This document shows, piece after piece, positions 41,931 through 51,332 of a DNA stretch of 64,000 nt (the first letter of the stretch is position 1; every line of letters starts with the position of its first letter). The stretch covers positions 62,001 through 126,000 of the forward strand of contig NZ_JAVKGO010000002.1 in assembly GCF_031432315.1 (NCBI RefSeq), written 5' to 3'. Origin of the DNA: Serpentinicella sp031432315. GTDB taxonomy: Bacteria; Bacillota; Clostridia; Peptostreptococcales; Natronincolaceae. The notes below the pieces were generated by a model. That model ran no database searches. It was not told where the DNA came from and was given only the letters and a program-made list of their open reading frames with translations. The position numbers and the translations under genes were made by a program.

Positions 41931-43237
41931 AAAAGCTACTTAGCAACTTAGAAGTTATTGAAATACTAAATGTCATGTGGGAGTTATCTGCACAAGAGCA
42001 GGTGATTGTCTATCGTCTTTTATCAAAGGATAAAGCATTGCTGGTATTTGAACAATTAGATGTACATCTACAACAAGAACTATTATCATCATTTACACAA
42101 GAGCGTGTAATTGAGCTAATATCAGAATTAGCACCGGATGATCGTGTAAGATTATTAGATGAACTGCCAGCTAAAGTAACAAAAAAACTAGTAACTTCGC
42201 TTTCAGTTGAGGAGAGAAAAGAAACTGCATTACTAATGGGTTATGAGGAAGAAACTGCTGGAAGAATCATGACGACGGAATATGTACGCTTAAAAGGGAG
42301 CTACACTGCAAAAGAAGCCCTAGAAAAAGTAAGGGAAAATGCAGGGGAAAAGGAAACTATTTATACAATTTATATCACAGACGATAGCAGAAAATTACAA
42401 GGGGTTCTTTCTTTAAGAGAGCTAGTAATGGCGCCGCCTGAGGAAAAACTTGAAAACATAATGCATAAAAAGATTATAAGTGTATCAACTGGTACAGATC
42501 AAGAGGAGGTAGCTAGAACATTACAAGAGTTAGATCTACTTGCATTACCTGTTGTTGACAAAGAAAAACGACTAGTAGGAATTATCACAATTGACGATGC
42601 AATGGATATAATTGAAGAAGAAACTACTGAAGATATTTTTGATAAGGCAGGATTAGCAGACTTAAATAACAGAGAATCAAACAGAAGTGAAAGATTAGTA
42701 AATGGATCTGTTTACCAAATTTGGCGCGTAAGATTACCATTTTTAGTAATAACTATGATTGGTGGGTTATTAGCAGGTGCAGTTATAGAGGTTTTTGAAG
42801 AAGCATTAAATGCGGTCGCTGCGGTCGCAATATTTATACCAGTTATTATGGATATGGGTGGAAATGCTGGAACCCAGTCGAGTACAATTTTTGCACGAGG
42901 ACTAATACTTGGGCATATCAATACCAAAAAGTTCTTTAGACACTTAGGTAAAGAAACACTAGTTGGTTTGAGTATGGGTATACTTGTTGGTATTGCAACT
43001 GCAACAATTGCAACCATATGGCAAGGTATTCCTGAACTAGGTATAGCAGTAGGGCTTGCATTAGCAATTACAATGACATTGGCTACAACCTTAGGGTTCT
43101 TTATTCCTTTTATATTATTCAAGCTAGGCGTTGACCAAGCAGCCGGTGCTGATCCTATTATTACAACCATTAAAGACATTTCTGGATTATTGATTTACTT
43201 TATACTAGCTAGTTACTTTTTAGGAAACCTGTTATAA
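41870..43237 (+). CDS. mgtE: Magnesium transporter MgtE
   Basis: A 455-residue Mg2+ channel/transporter. The cytoplasmic N domain (about residues 1-130) is superhelical, with repeats such as LISELAPDDRVRLLDELP. Two CBS domains (about 135-255) sense Mg2+. A connecting helix leads to five membrane helices (about 285-455) with the pore motif GNAGTQSSTI near 325 and the conserved DPIITTIKD near the end. GGAGGG precedes ATG 41870. Regulation by the upstream M-box is expected: expressed when Mg2+ is low. Terminator downstream. Confidence 0.97.
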   Translation: MEKLKQTIWTHLENKDMESLKKLLSNLEVIEILNVMWELSAQEQVIVYRLLSKDKALLVFEQLDVHLQQELLSSFTQERVIELISELAPDDRVRLLDELPAKVTKKLVTSLSVEERKETALLMGYEEETAGRIMTTEYVRLKGSYTAKEALEKVRENAGEKETIYTIYITDDSRKLQGVLSLRELVMAPPEEKLENIMHKKIISVSTGTDQEEVARTLQELDLLALPVVDKEKRLVGIITIDDAMDIIEEETTEDIFDKAGLADLNNRESNRSERLVNGSVYQIWRVRLPFLVITMIGGLLAGAVIEVFEEALNAVAAVAIFIPVIMDMGGNAGTQSSTIFARGLILGHINTKKFFRHLGKETLVGLSMGILVGIATATIATIWQGIPELGIAVGLALAITMTLATTLGFFIPFILFKLGVDQAAGADPIITTIKDISGLLIYFILASYFLGNLL

Positions 43238-43250
43238 AAATAGAATAATA

Positions 43251-43297
43251 AAAAATGGTGCTATTCAACTTATAATTGAATAGCACCATTTTTTATT
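43251..43297 (+). terminator. Intrinsic terminator after mgtE
   Basis: An 18-bp stem, AAAAATGGTGCTATTCAA (43251-43268) with TTGAATAGCACCATTTTT (43276-43293). Confidence 0.92.
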
Positions 43298-43405
43298 ATA
43301 GGCATGAAAATGTTTAACGGATATATAATTTGGTATAAATATTACAGTTATGGCTGACAGAAAAGGACAAGTTTACATAAAAAATGACACACTAAGGAGG
43401 TATAT

Positions 43406-44056
43406 ATGGCATTAATAGGTCAAGTTTTTCAACTTTATAACGAAAGGCGCGAATTTTTTCTTGGACTTATAGTAGAACATTTTATTCTTACAGTCACTGC
43501 GGTATTTATTATAACTTGCATTGGATTGATTACAGGGATATTAATGATCAGAAATGCTTTTTTAGCGAAAGTAATCTTACGATTAACTAGTTTTTTATAC
43601 ACAATTCCATCAATTGCTTTATTTGGTTTTCTAGTGGCTATAACGGGAATAGGGTATAAAAGTGCAATTATCGCTTTGGTTTTGTATGGCATACTACCAA
43701 TTATAAGAAATACTTATGTAGGTTTAAGTGAAATAGATGAACAGATTATTGAATCAGCCATAGCAATGGGAAGTACAAGTAGGCAGATGCTATTTCGAAT
43801 ACGGTTACCATTAGCACTCCCTATTATTTTTTCTGGCTTTCGTACAATGGTGATCATGACAATTGCTCTGGGAGCAATTGCATCATTTATAGGAGCCGGG
43901 GGATTAGGGGATGCAATATGGAGAGGTATTACAACAAATTTTCCTGCTATGACAATAGCAGGCAGTTTACTAATCGCCGTTATGGCAATTGTTACTGACC
44001 TTATATTAGAACTAATTGAGAAAAGGTTGAGAGAAAGAATATTAGGGAAAGTATAG
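43406..44056 (+). CDS. Osmoprotectant (OpuC/YehW-type) ABC importer permease
   Basis: A 216-residue permease with five to six helices. The EAA-type cytoplasmic loop is ESAIAMGSTSRQMLFRIRLPLALP (about residues 116-139). The segment ALGAIASFIGAGGLGDAIWRG is typical of glycine betaine/choline/carnitine importers. ABC importers of the OpuC type normally have two permease genes; only one is present here, so it may act as a homodimer. It follows AAGGAGG and leads a three-gene operon with the binding protein (16 nt later) and the ATPase. Confidence 0.9.
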   Translation: MALIGQVFQLYNERREFFLGLIVEHFILTVTAVFIITCIGLITGILMIRNAFLAKVILRLTSFLYTIPSIALFGFLVAITGIGYKSAIIALVLYGILPIIRNTYVGLSEIDEQIIESAIAMGSTSRQMLFRIRLPLALPIIFSGFRTMVIMTIALGAIASFIGAGGLGDAIWRGITTNFPAMTIAGSLLIAVMAIVTDLILELIEKRLRERILGKV

Positions 44057-44071
44057 ATAGGAGGAGAATTC

Positions 44072-44956
44072 ATGAAAAAAGTATGGATATTAGGAATTAT
44101 TTTAGTGCTTAGTATTTCACTATATGGATGCACAAAGGATGAAAATCAAATTGTGATTGCAAGTAAACCGATGACGGAACAATATATAATTGTTGAAATG
44201 TTAACCCAGCTGGTAGAAGAACACACTGATATAAAAGTGGAACAAAAATTGGGCATAGGAGGAGGAACGACAAATATCCATCCGGCAATGCTGTCAGGGG
44301 AGATAGATGTATATCCAGAATATACAGGTACAGGCTGGCTAACTGTACTAAAAAAAGATTTAATTAGAGATCCAGAAGAATTGTACCAATCAGTTAAGAC
44401 TGAGTATGAAGAGAACTATGACATAAAGTGGTTAGATCTTTATGGATTTAATAACACTTATATACTAGCAGTTAATAAGGATATTGCAGAACAATTTAAT
44501 CTTAAAACATATAGTGATTTAAGCCAGCACGCAAATCAACTAACCTTCGGTGCTAATTACGATTTTTATGAAAGAGAAGATGGTTTTCCAGGATTGACAG
44601 AAACTTATAATCTAGAATTTAAAAATACTGTAGAGATGGATATTGGTTTAAGGTACGAAGCTATAAATCAAAATCAAATAGATATTATGCCTGCATTTTC
44701 AACTGATGGGAGGTTAAATCAATACGATTTTGTCTTTTTAGAAGATGATTTAATGTTTTTTCCTGCATACCATTGTACAACCCTAGTAAGACAAGAAACC
44801 TTAGCCCAGTTTCCTGAGCTGGAGGATGTATTAAATATGCTAGCAGGACAAATTTCCAATAAGGATATGATGGAAATGAATTATCAAGTAGAGATAGAGA
44901 ACCAAGACCCAAAGACTGTAGCTATAGAATTTTTAACAAAAAAAGGATTGTTGTAG
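44072..44956 (+). CDS. Osmoprotectant ABC importer substrate-binding lipoprotein
   Basis: A 294-residue lipoprotein with the signal MKKVWILGIILVLSISLYGC (lipobox LYGC, Cys 20). The binding-protein fold of the OpuAC/ProX type is indicated by IASKPMTEQYIIVEML (about 29-44) and GTTNIHPAMLSGEIDVYPEYTGTGW (about 67-91). Such proteins capture betaine, choline or carnitine by cation-pi contacts with aromatic residues; Tyr and Trp residues are abundant in the right regions. It overlaps nothing but is only 1 nt from the ATPase gene. Confidence 0.9.
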   Translation: MKKVWILGIILVLSISLYGCTKDENQIVIASKPMTEQYIIVEMLTQLVEEHTDIKVEQKLGIGGGTTNIHPAMLSGEIDVYPEYTGTGWLTVLKKDLIRDPEELYQSVKTEYEENYDIKWLDLYGFNNTYILAVNKDIAEQFNLKTYSDLSQHANQLTFGANYDFYEREDGFPGLTETYNLEFKNTVEMDIGLRYEAINQNQIDIMPAFSTDGRLNQYDFVFLEDDLMFFPAYHCTTLVRQETLAQFPELEDVLNMLAGQISNKDMMEMNYQVEIENQDPKTVAIEFLTKKGLL

Positions 44957-44957
44957 T

Positions 44958-45779
44958 ATGGCAATTATAGAATTTGAAGGTGTGACGAAAAGATATGATG
45001 ATTCAAATGTCGTCCTAGAAAATTTAAATTTACAAATAAATCATGGCGAGTTAGTTACAATAGTAGGCCCATCTGGATGTGGAAAAACAACATTATTAAA
45101 AATGATTAATACCTTAGTAAAATCCAGTAGTGGAGACATTTATGTTAAGGGAAAAAATATTAAGCAGTGGGATCCAATTCAATTAAGAAGAACAATTGGT
45201 TATGTAATACAACAAGTAGGTTTATTTCCACATATGACAATAGAGAAAAATATTAATTATGTACTTGATATTATGGGGAAAGACATGAACTTAAAGAAAC
45301 AACGGGTGCATGAATTAATTGATTTAGTTGGTTTGTCAGAAATGTATTTAAAAAAGTATCCTAGAGAATTAAGTGGTGGTCAAAAACAGCGTGTGGGCGT
45401 AGCAAGAGCGTTGGCGGCAGATCCAGACATTATATTAATGGATGAACCCTTCGGTGCAGTAGATGAAATTGCAAGGACTAAGCTTCAGGATGAAATCATT
45501 AAAATCCATAAAAAATTAAATAATACAATCATATTAGTTACCCATGATATAGAGGAAGCTTTAAAACTAGGGTCAAAGATTATTCTTTTGAATAATGGAA
45601 GAATAGAACAAATAGGCACAAAGGAGGAAATTGTCTTTTCTCCTAAAAATAAATATGTAGAAAGTTTTTTCGGAATAAAAGGATTTAAGGCAATTATTGA
45701 TGATGAAAAATTAAAAGAAATTTATGATCGAACTGTACGGGAAAGAAATGAAATAACAGATAAGATTTCTGCTTGCTGA
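44958..45779 (+). CDS. Osmoprotectant ABC importer ATP-binding protein (CBS-less OpuCA-like)
   Basis: A 273-residue ATPase. Walker A is GPSGCGKTT (about residue 37), Q-loop YVIQQVGLFPHMT, signature LSGGQKQRVGVARALAADP (about 136-154), Walker B IILMDEPFGAVDE, and switch THDIEEAL. Quaternary-amine transport ATPases such as OpuCA usually carry two C-terminal CBS domains that sense ionic strength and are about 380 residues long. Here the protein ends soon after the core, so activation must be set another way. Last gene of the operon; terminator follows. Confidence 0.92.
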   Translation: MAIIEFEGVTKRYDDSNVVLENLNLQINHGELVTIVGPSGCGKTTLLKMINTLVKSSSGDIYVKGKNIKQWDPIQLRRTIGYVIQQVGLFPHMTIEKNINYVLDIMGKDMNLKKQRVHELIDLVGLSEMYLKKYPRELSGGQKQRVGVARALAADPDIILMDEPFGAVDEIARTKLQDEIIKIHKKLNNTIILVTHDIEEALKLGSKIILLNNGRIEQIGTKEEIVFSPKNKYVESFFGIKGFKAIIDDEKLKEIYDRTVRERNEITDKISAC

Positions 45780-45791
45780 ATTTTAAGTTTG

Positions 45792-45834
45792 CCAAACCTA
45801 ATTATATTTAAACTTGTTAGGTTTGGTTTCTTTT
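45792..45834 (+). terminator. Terminator of the osmoprotectant importer operon
   Basis: CCAAACCTAA (45792-45801) pairs with TTAGGTTTGG (45817-45826), then TTTCTTTT. Confidence 0.85.
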
Positions 45835-45845
45835 ATGCTCGATTA

Positions 45846-45896
45846 GTTAACCTATAAATTAAATTGGTTGACAATTATATTTTAATACGGTATCTT
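45846..45896 (+). promoter_or_regulatory. bioY promoter with probable BirA operator
   Basis: TTGACA (45868-45873), a 17-nt spacer and TATCTT (45891-45896). The interrupted dyad GTTAACC (45846-45852)-N13-GGTTGAC (45866-45872) matches the pattern of biotin repressor (BirA) sites (TTAACC-AT-rich gap-GGTTAA), and its right half covers the -35 box. The gap is slightly shorter than usual. Confidence 0.7.
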
Positions 45897-45931
45897 ATAT
45901 TAAGCGTTAAATTATTTTATAGGAGGACATT

Positions 45932-46489
45932 ATGATGAAACTTAATACAAAAGATATGGTACTGATTGCATTATTTGCTGCATTGACAGCAATCGGAGCA
46001 TTTATAAAAATTCCAATAGGGGTTGTTCCTTTTTCAATGCAGTTTCTATTTTGTGGCTATTCCGGTGTAATTTTAGGTGCAAAGAAAGGCTTTATGTCTC
46101 AAATCCTATACGTTGGCATTGGATTATTAGGCATACCTGTATTCACAGAAGGAGGCGGGATCGGCTATGTTTTAAAACCAACCTTTGGTTACTTACTTGG
46201 ATTTATAATTTGTGCTTTTGTAGTAGGAAAATTAATTGAAAAGAAAGAGAAGTTAACCTTCTTAAATGTGTTTTTACCTTTAGTTTTAGGACTGTCAATT
46301 ACATATATAATTGGTGTGTCATATATGTACATGATCTTAAATATTTATCTTGGCGTTGACATTTCAATAAATGGTGCTATTGCAGCAGGCGCTACACCAT
46401 TTATTATTCCAGATTTAGGTTGGAGTACTTTAGTAGCAATAACATCATTAAAGATCGTACCGCAACTAAAAAGATTAGGTTATATTTAA
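45932..46489 (+). CDS. bioY: Biotin transporter BioY
   Basis: A 185-residue, six-helix S-component for biotin uptake. Family marks include an early IPIGVVPFSMQFLF (about residues 27-40), GGGIGYVLKPTFGYLLGF (about 71-88) and a late GATPFIIPDLGWS. BioY works alone or with the shared ECF energizing module; no such genes are here. AGGAGGACATT precedes adjacent ATGs at 45932 and 45935. The upstream BirA-like operator predicts repression when biotin is plentiful. A bidirectional terminator follows. Confidence 0.95.
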   Translation: MMKLNTKDMVLIALFAALTAIGAFIKIPIGVVPFSMQFLFCGYSGVILGAKKGFMSQILYVGIGLLGIPVFTEGGGIGYVLKPTFGYLLGFIICAFVVGKLIEKKEKLTFLNVFLPLVLGLSITYIIGVSYMYMILNIYLGVDISINGAIAAGATPFIIPDLGWSTLVAITSLKIVPQLKRLGYI

Positions 46490-46526
46490 AATTAATGTAG
46501 GATAAGCACACCCAGGCAATGGGAAT

Positions 46527-46570
46527 ATATATGACAAAAACCTCAGATAACTGAGGTTTTTGTCATATAT
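46527..46570. terminator. Bidirectional terminator between bioY and the response regulator
   Basis: A 20-bp perfect stem (46527-46546 with 46551-46570; core AAAAACCTCAG / CTGAGGTTTTT) and an ATAA loop. Confidence 0.92.
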
Positions 46571-46610
46571 AAAAATTATCGGTTAACAGCTATACTTTTA
46601 ATTTGTATAA

Positions 46611-47315
46611 CTAACCAGCTGTGAATCTGTAACCAACACCTTTTATAGTCTGTATAAATATAGGATTTTTAGCATCCTGTTCAATCTTTTTTCTAATATT
46701 ACTAATATGTACCATAACCGTTCGATAATCCCCATAACTCTCTGTTCCCCATAATGTTTGAAATAATTCTTCATTACTAAATACAACATTAGGGCTTTGT
46801 GCAAGTAAAGTAAGCAGTTGAAATTCCCGAGGGGATAGAGTCACTTCATTGTTATTGCTAACGACTGAATGACTACTCAAATCAATTATTAACCCGGGGT
46901 AGTTAATAATACCAATATCTTTGTTTAAATTATGTCCAATGTCTAACATTCGGTTACGGCGTAAGTGAGCCTTAACTCGAGCAATTAATTCCATTGTTTC
47001 AAAGGGCTTGCTCATATAGTCATCCCCACCTGCGATAAGTCCTATTGATTTGTCGTTCGGTGTGGACTTGCAGCTAAGAAATAAAATAGGAGTAACAAGT
47101 TTTTTTCGTATCTCTTGGCACACCTCTATACCATCTAAACCAGGAAGCATCATATCAAGAATAATTAAATCCGGTTTTGATGAAAAAGCATGTTTTAGTG
47201 CTTGGTTTCCATCAGATGCCGTTAATACGTCATAACCCTCTTTTTCTAAGTATAATGAAATAATTTCTCTAATATCGGAATCGTCGTCAACAACAAGAAT
47301 TCTTTCGCCTGACAT
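46611..47315 (-). CDS. OmpR/PhoB-family response regulator
   Basis: A 234-residue regulator. The receiver domain (about residues 4-118) has the acidic pair DDD near 9-11, the phosphorylation Asp in LIILDMMLPGLDG near 53 and the switch Lys in MSKPFE. The winged-helix DNA-binding domain (about 135-230) includes LSPREFQLLTLLAQ and TVMVHISNIRKKI. GAGGAGGTG precedes the ATG inside the end of the kinase gene. It starts 2 nt after the kinase stop and is its cognate partner. Confidence 0.95.
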   Translation of the reverse strand: MSGERILVVDDDSDIREIISLYLEKEGYDVLTASDGNQALKHAFSSKPDLIILDMMLPGLDGIEVCQEIRKKLVTPILFLSCKSTPNDKSIGLIAGGDDYMSKPFETMELIARVKAHLRRNRMLDIGHNLNKDIGIINYPGLIIDLSSHSVVSNNNEVTLSPREFQLLTLLAQSPNVVFSNEELFQTLWGTESYGDYRTVMVHISNIRKKIEQDAKNPIFIQTIKGVGYRFTAG

Positions 47316-47317
47316 TA

Positions 47318-49453
47318 TTACACCTCCTCAAGGTTATAAGAATAAACTTTTTCAAGACTATCTTGATAAATTGGTAAGGTAAAGAAAAAAGAAGTACCAT
47401 GTTTTTTCTTGCTTTCAACCCAAATTGAGCCCTGGTGATACTCAATAATTTCCTTAACAATGGCAAGACCTAAACCATTACTTTTATTAGTAGTTTGACG
47501 TGACTTAGATGCCATGTAGAAACGTTCAAATACATAAGGGAGATCTTCTTTTGAGATACCAATGCCACTGTCTGAAATTTCAACGAGAAGTTCCCTATTA
47601 TCTATATCAATCTTAAAGTTAAGGGTAATAGTACCGTTTTTAGGTGTATATTTTAGTGCGTTATTTAACAAATTTGAGAAAACCCGCTCAAGTCTTTGTA
47701 TATCAACCTTAACAAAAAAAGATGAAGGCTCGTGCTCACTGTAATAGTCAGTATTGCTAACTGTAAAATTAACGTCCTCATTCATCATATCGTAATGATA
47801 TTTCTCAGAAAGATTCTCTATTAGCCACTTTACTGAAATCGGTGTAAGTTGTAGTTTTAACTGCCGGGACTGCAGTTGTGATAGATCAAATAGTTCCTGT
47901 ACCATATAATTTAAGTGGTTTACTTTATCAATCACTCTTTTAAGATAGTTTTTTTGTTGTTTAGGTTCATTTACTATACCATCCAATATAGCGTTTGTGT
48001 ATCCTTTAATGGAAGATAAAGGTGTACGTAAATCATGGGATATATTCTGCATTAAGTCTTGTAATGACTTTTCTGACCTAGATACAGTAGTATAGGCTTC
48101 CTTTAATTCTTCTTTCGAAGTTTCCAAAGCTAAAGTACGTTCTTTAACTTTTTCCTCAAGGTTTCTATTTGATGATTGAAGTTGCTCTTTTAATAACTCT
48201 ACGTTTGAGAAGCTTTTTGAAAACCTTTTAGCTACCAACAAAGATTGGGTGAATACAAATACTAAGTGTCCCCAAGAGGACAGATTACCCTTAGTAATAA
48301 TATTTCTTAAAAAATGATTATCCGTATCTGCTACAACAATACTTAAAAAAACAATATCGTTTATAGTAGTAAGGATTAGACTCATTAGTCCAAAACAAAT
48401 TAAATAGGCACCATCTCTTTTTCTATAACAAAGAACGCAAGCAAAATAAGAAATATATGCAAAAATTATCAAAGAGTAAACTTGGTATACTGGGTTAAAA
48501 TAGGTAAATATTCTAGCTGGTGTAAAGAAAACTAGAGATATAGAAACAATTGTCATTACTTTAATAACCTTATATATATTATTCGATGTGTCTTTAGGAA
48601 ATGTTTCTCGTAAAAATAAAAATATTAAAGGAATACCTAAATAGTAAGCAAGGGTTTGGACTTTATGGGCAACTTCCCAGCTGAAACTAGGAAAAAGGTG
48701 TATAAAAAATATTTCACCTACGATTAATGTCCTAGCACTAATAAATAAAGAGTAAATTCCAAAATACAAAGTAGATTTATCCTTTGTCCTAAATATATAT
48801 AGGGCTAACTGGTATAGTCCAATGATAAACAAGCAACCAAATAAAAAAAGTTCTAGGGTAAGATTTCTAATTCGCCGTTCTGTTATTTGATCAGCAGTAC
48901 CAATTTGTATGCTTTCTAAAATACCCCCACTTCTGTGACTAAGATTAGTTACCTGGACTATAAGTTCAATATTTTTTGCATCGGTATTAAGATACTGAAT
49001 CTGAGGCAGATATTGTGGTTTATGGTTGTTTATATCAATATCACCAGCAGAAGCAATTAACTCTTGATTAGCCCATAAATTATAAGAAGTAAAAATTCTA
49101 GGAATCTTTATTGCTAATATTTCATCACTAGAATGTTGAATCAAAAGGCGATAGGTTGCTTTTCCAAAGCCTGGTAGCTTCTTATCTTTAACAACATAGT
49201 TATTCCAAGCCCGTGGTAAGGTAATAAAATTAGTTGCTGTTCTTGAGGCATTAAAGTCTTCGGGATACAATAACTCATCCCAGTAAAACTCCCACTCACC
49301 ATTTAAAGGGAGTATCTGATCCCAATGCCAATCATATAAGTCTAATTTACCATCAATAGCTGTTGGGGGAACATCATACGATGCATAACTACTGGAAGTA
49401 CAACCAGATAATAATAAAAATATTAGGATAATAACAAATTTAAATTTTCCCAT
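47318..49453 (-). CDS. Sensor histidine kinase with 7TMR-DISM sensor region
   Basis: A 711-residue membrane kinase. The N-terminus resembles a lipoprotein signal (IFLLLSGC). An extracytoplasmic carbohydrate-binding-like DISM domain follows (about residues 30-190, with WDQILPLNGEWEFYWDELL). Next are seven helices (about 200-400), a coiled coil and HisKA with NISHDLRTPLSSIKGY (His near 495). The HATPase region ends the protein (N box LLNNALKYTPKNG, G boxes DSGIGIS and SNGLGLAI). ATG 49453 follows GGGGGTT; TTG 49471 lies in the site. Such receptors are often linked to carbohydrate or envelope cues. Confidence 0.93.
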   Translation of the reverse strand: MGKFKFVIILIFLLLSGCTSSSYASYDVPPTAIDGKLDLYDWHWDQILPLNGEWEFYWDELLYPEDFNASRTATNFITLPRAWNNYVVKDKKLPGFGKATYRLLIQHSSDEILAIKIPRIFTSYNLWANQELIASAGDIDINNHKPQYLPQIQYLNTDAKNIELIVQVTNLSHRSGGILESIQIGTADQITERRIRNLTLELFLFGCLFIIGLYQLALYIFRTKDKSTLYFGIYSLFISARTLIVGEIFFIHLFPSFSWEVAHKVQTLAYYLGIPLIFLFLRETFPKDTSNNIYKVIKVMTIVSISLVFFTPARIFTYFNPVYQVYSLIIFAYISYFACVLCYRKRDGAYLICFGLMSLILTTINDIVFLSIVVADTDNHFLRNIITKGNLSSWGHLVFVFTQSLLVAKRFSKSFSNVELLKEQLQSSNRNLEEKVKERTLALETSKEELKEAYTTVSRSEKSLQDLMQNISHDLRTPLSSIKGYTNAILDGIVNEPKQQKNYLKRVIDKVNHLNYMVQELFDLSQLQSRQLKLQLTPISVKWLIENLSEKYHYDMMNEDVNFTVSNTDYYSEHEPSSFFVKVDIQRLERVFSNLLNNALKYTPKNGTITLNFKIDIDNRELLVEISDSGIGISKEDLPYVFERFYMASKSRQTTNKSNGLGLAIVKEIIEYHQGSIWVESKKKHGTSFFFTLPIYQDSLEKVYSYNLEEV

Positions 49454-49701
49454 TTTAGGAATAACCCCCAATGATCATTTATAGTTAAAGAAAAGTTAAG
49501 GTTTTCTTAAACTTGTATTTATCGTATTTAGATTAGCATGTATGATAAAATTAACTTTAGAGTATGATTTTTAGAATAGTATTTTATATCGTTATATAAA
49601 AAATTAAGAATTTTGAGATAACTTAAATTATAGCCTAGACTCAACAAAAATTAAAGTAAATTTATCAAAATTTTCATAAAAATGTTAAAAAGGGCTTGTG
49701 T

Positions 49702-50049
49702 ATGAATGTATTACGTATAGAATTTAATCAATGGGCACAATCTCATTACAATGGATTAGGACATAATAGTGAAATAAAATCCCAACAAGAATCAAAAAAT
49801 TACATTAATAAAGTAGAAGATCAATTAAATATAAAGAAAGAAAAGTTAATTCAAATTTTACCTAGTTTAAGAGATTATAAATCGACTACTTTACAGTTTG
49901 ATATTCATGAAGAAACAAATCGATTAATTGTAAAAGTAATGGATGTTGAGAATAAGGAGGTTATAAAAGAGTTTCCTTCAGAAAAAATACTGGATATATT
50001 ATCAAAGACATGGGAAATAGCTGGGTTGGTAGCAGATGAATACACTTAA
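49702..50049 (+). CDS. flaG: FlaG family flagellar protein
   Basis: A 115-residue protein. The C-terminal half shows the FlaG pattern: LQFDIHEETNRLIVKVMDVENKEVIKEFPSEKILDIL (about residues 64-100), a beta-hairpin followed by R/K-x-F/I-P-x-E. FlaG affects flagellar filament length in several bacteria. ATG 49702 is used with AAAAAGGG upstream, rather than TTG 49696. It is not in a flagellar operon here; the neighbours are a two-component system and the hydrogenase maturation operon. Confidence 0.8.
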   Translation: MNVLRIEFNQWAQSHYNGLGHNSEIKSQQESKNYINKVEDQLNIKKEKLIQILPSLRDYKSTTLQFDIHEETNRLIVKVMDVENKEVIKEFPSEKILDILSKTWEIAGLVADEYT

Positions 50050-50069
50050 AATTATAGAGAAAATTAATT

Positions 50070-50097
50070 AGCACGCCTTTTAGAGAAATGGCGTGCT
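50070..50097. terminator. Hairpin between flaG and hydF
   Basis: AGCACGCC (50070-50077) pairs with GGCGTGCT (about 50090-50097). T tracts are short on both strands, but its position between convergent genes supports termination. Confidence 0.6.
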
Positions 50098-50111
50098 TAA
50101 AATTTATAACT

Positions 50112-51317
50112 CTATTTTAAATTAGGTGTAGCTTTGAATATCTCAATTGACCTAGATAAAATACCCGTTAAATCAGCAAGTAATACCCCATAATTAGTAA
50201 TAGGAATATTTTTTTCCTTACACAGTGAAAGTCGGGTCATCATTGTTTTTTTATTCACCATACAGGACCCACAGTGAATAATGTAGTCATAATTGGATAA
50301 ATCCTTAGGAAAATCATGACCCATTTTAAAATCATAGTTGAGTTCCTTACCAATATGCTTATTTAAAAGCATAGGAATTTTCACTCGCCCGATGTCCTCA
50401 TGGGAATGGTTATGGGTGCAGCTTTCTGAGATCAGTATTCTTGAAGACGCATCTAAGGATTTAATCTTTTTTATCCCATCTACAAATACATCTAAATCTC
50501 CTTTGTACCGGGCAAATAAAATAGAGAAGCTAGTTAGCTTAATGTCACTTGGAACAATCTCATTTACTTTTTTAAAAGCTTGAGAATCTGTCACCACAAG
50601 GTCAATGTTCTTAATATCCTTTAACGCACCTTCAAGTTCTGTATCCCTTACTACATAGCTTTTAATACCATGATCTAAACAATCACGAATTAGCTGAACC
50701 TGAGGCAAAATAATTCGTCCCTTAGGGGCTTCTGAATCAATAGGTACAACCATAACTACGGTACCATTATATGGGATCAGGTCACCTACAATTGGAGGAT
50801 CAGCTTCTCCTTGCTGTAATTTTTTGATTAAATGATCTTTAAGATAAAGAACATTTTTGTCTTTTAGGGCAGACACAAAGATCGCATCATCAAAAGCTTC
50901 TTTTTTCTTTTCAATAGCTTCATGAGTGACGGTATCCATTTTATTAAATACGGTCATATAAGGAATATTATATTTTTTAAAATCCTGTATTGTTTCATGA
51001 TAAGCTTTTAAATCTGTATCTTGTATATCTAAAACATAGATTGCAAAGTCAGTACGTTGTAGAATTTTTAAACTTTTTTCTACTCTTAAGGTACCAAGAT
51101 TACTTTCATCATCAAGACCAGCAGTATCAATAAAGACTACAGGTCCGAAGGGTATAAGTTCCATGTTTTTAAAAACAGGATCTGTCGTTGTCCCTTTGAC
51201 GTCAGAAACGATAGAAATATCTTGTCCGATAATCGCATTGAGAAGAGAGGACTTCCCAGAGTTTGTTTTACCATATATCGCAATGTGGACTCTGTTAGCA
51301 TTAGGGGTACTATTCAT
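50112..51317 (-). CDS. hydF: [FeFe]-hydrogenase maturation GTPase HydF
   Basis: A 401-residue scaffold on which the di-iron subcluster of the H-cluster is built before delivery to the hydrogenase. The N-terminal GTPase domain (about residues 8-165) has the P-loop GKTNSGKSSL, switch DVKGTTTDP, DTAGLDD and NKMD. A dimerization domain follows. The C-terminal cluster domain has CTHNH (about residue 299) and CGSC (about 350), the CxH...CxxC ligands of its 4Fe-4S cluster. AAGGGAGC precedes the ATG. Last gene of the operon, 15 nt after hydG. Confidence 0.97.
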   Translation of the reverse strand: MNSTPNANRVHIAIYGKTNSGKSSLLNAIIGQDISIVSDVKGTTTDPVFKNMELIPFGPVVFIDTAGLDDESNLGTLRVEKSLKILQRTDFAIYVLDIQDTDLKAYHETIQDFKKYNIPYMTVFNKMDTVTHEAIEKKKEAFDDAIFVSALKDKNVLYLKDHLIKKLQQGEADPPIVGDLIPYNGTVVMVVPIDSEAPKGRIILPQVQLIRDCLDHGIKSYVVRDTELEGALKDIKNIDLVVTDSQAFKKVNEIVPSDIKLTSFSILFARYKGDLDVFVDGIKKIKSLDASSRILISESCTHNHSHEDIGRVKIPMLLNKHIGKELNYDFKMGHDFPKDLSNYDYIIHCGSCMVNKKTMMTRLSLCKEKNIPITNYGVLLADLTGILSRSIEIFKATPNLK

Positions 51318-51332
51318 GTTTTTGCTCCCTTC

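Noticed and set aside
42712..43179. 155-codon antisense ORF within mgtE
   Set aside because: It shadows the membrane part of mgtE; there is no ribosome-binding site and mgtE is certain.
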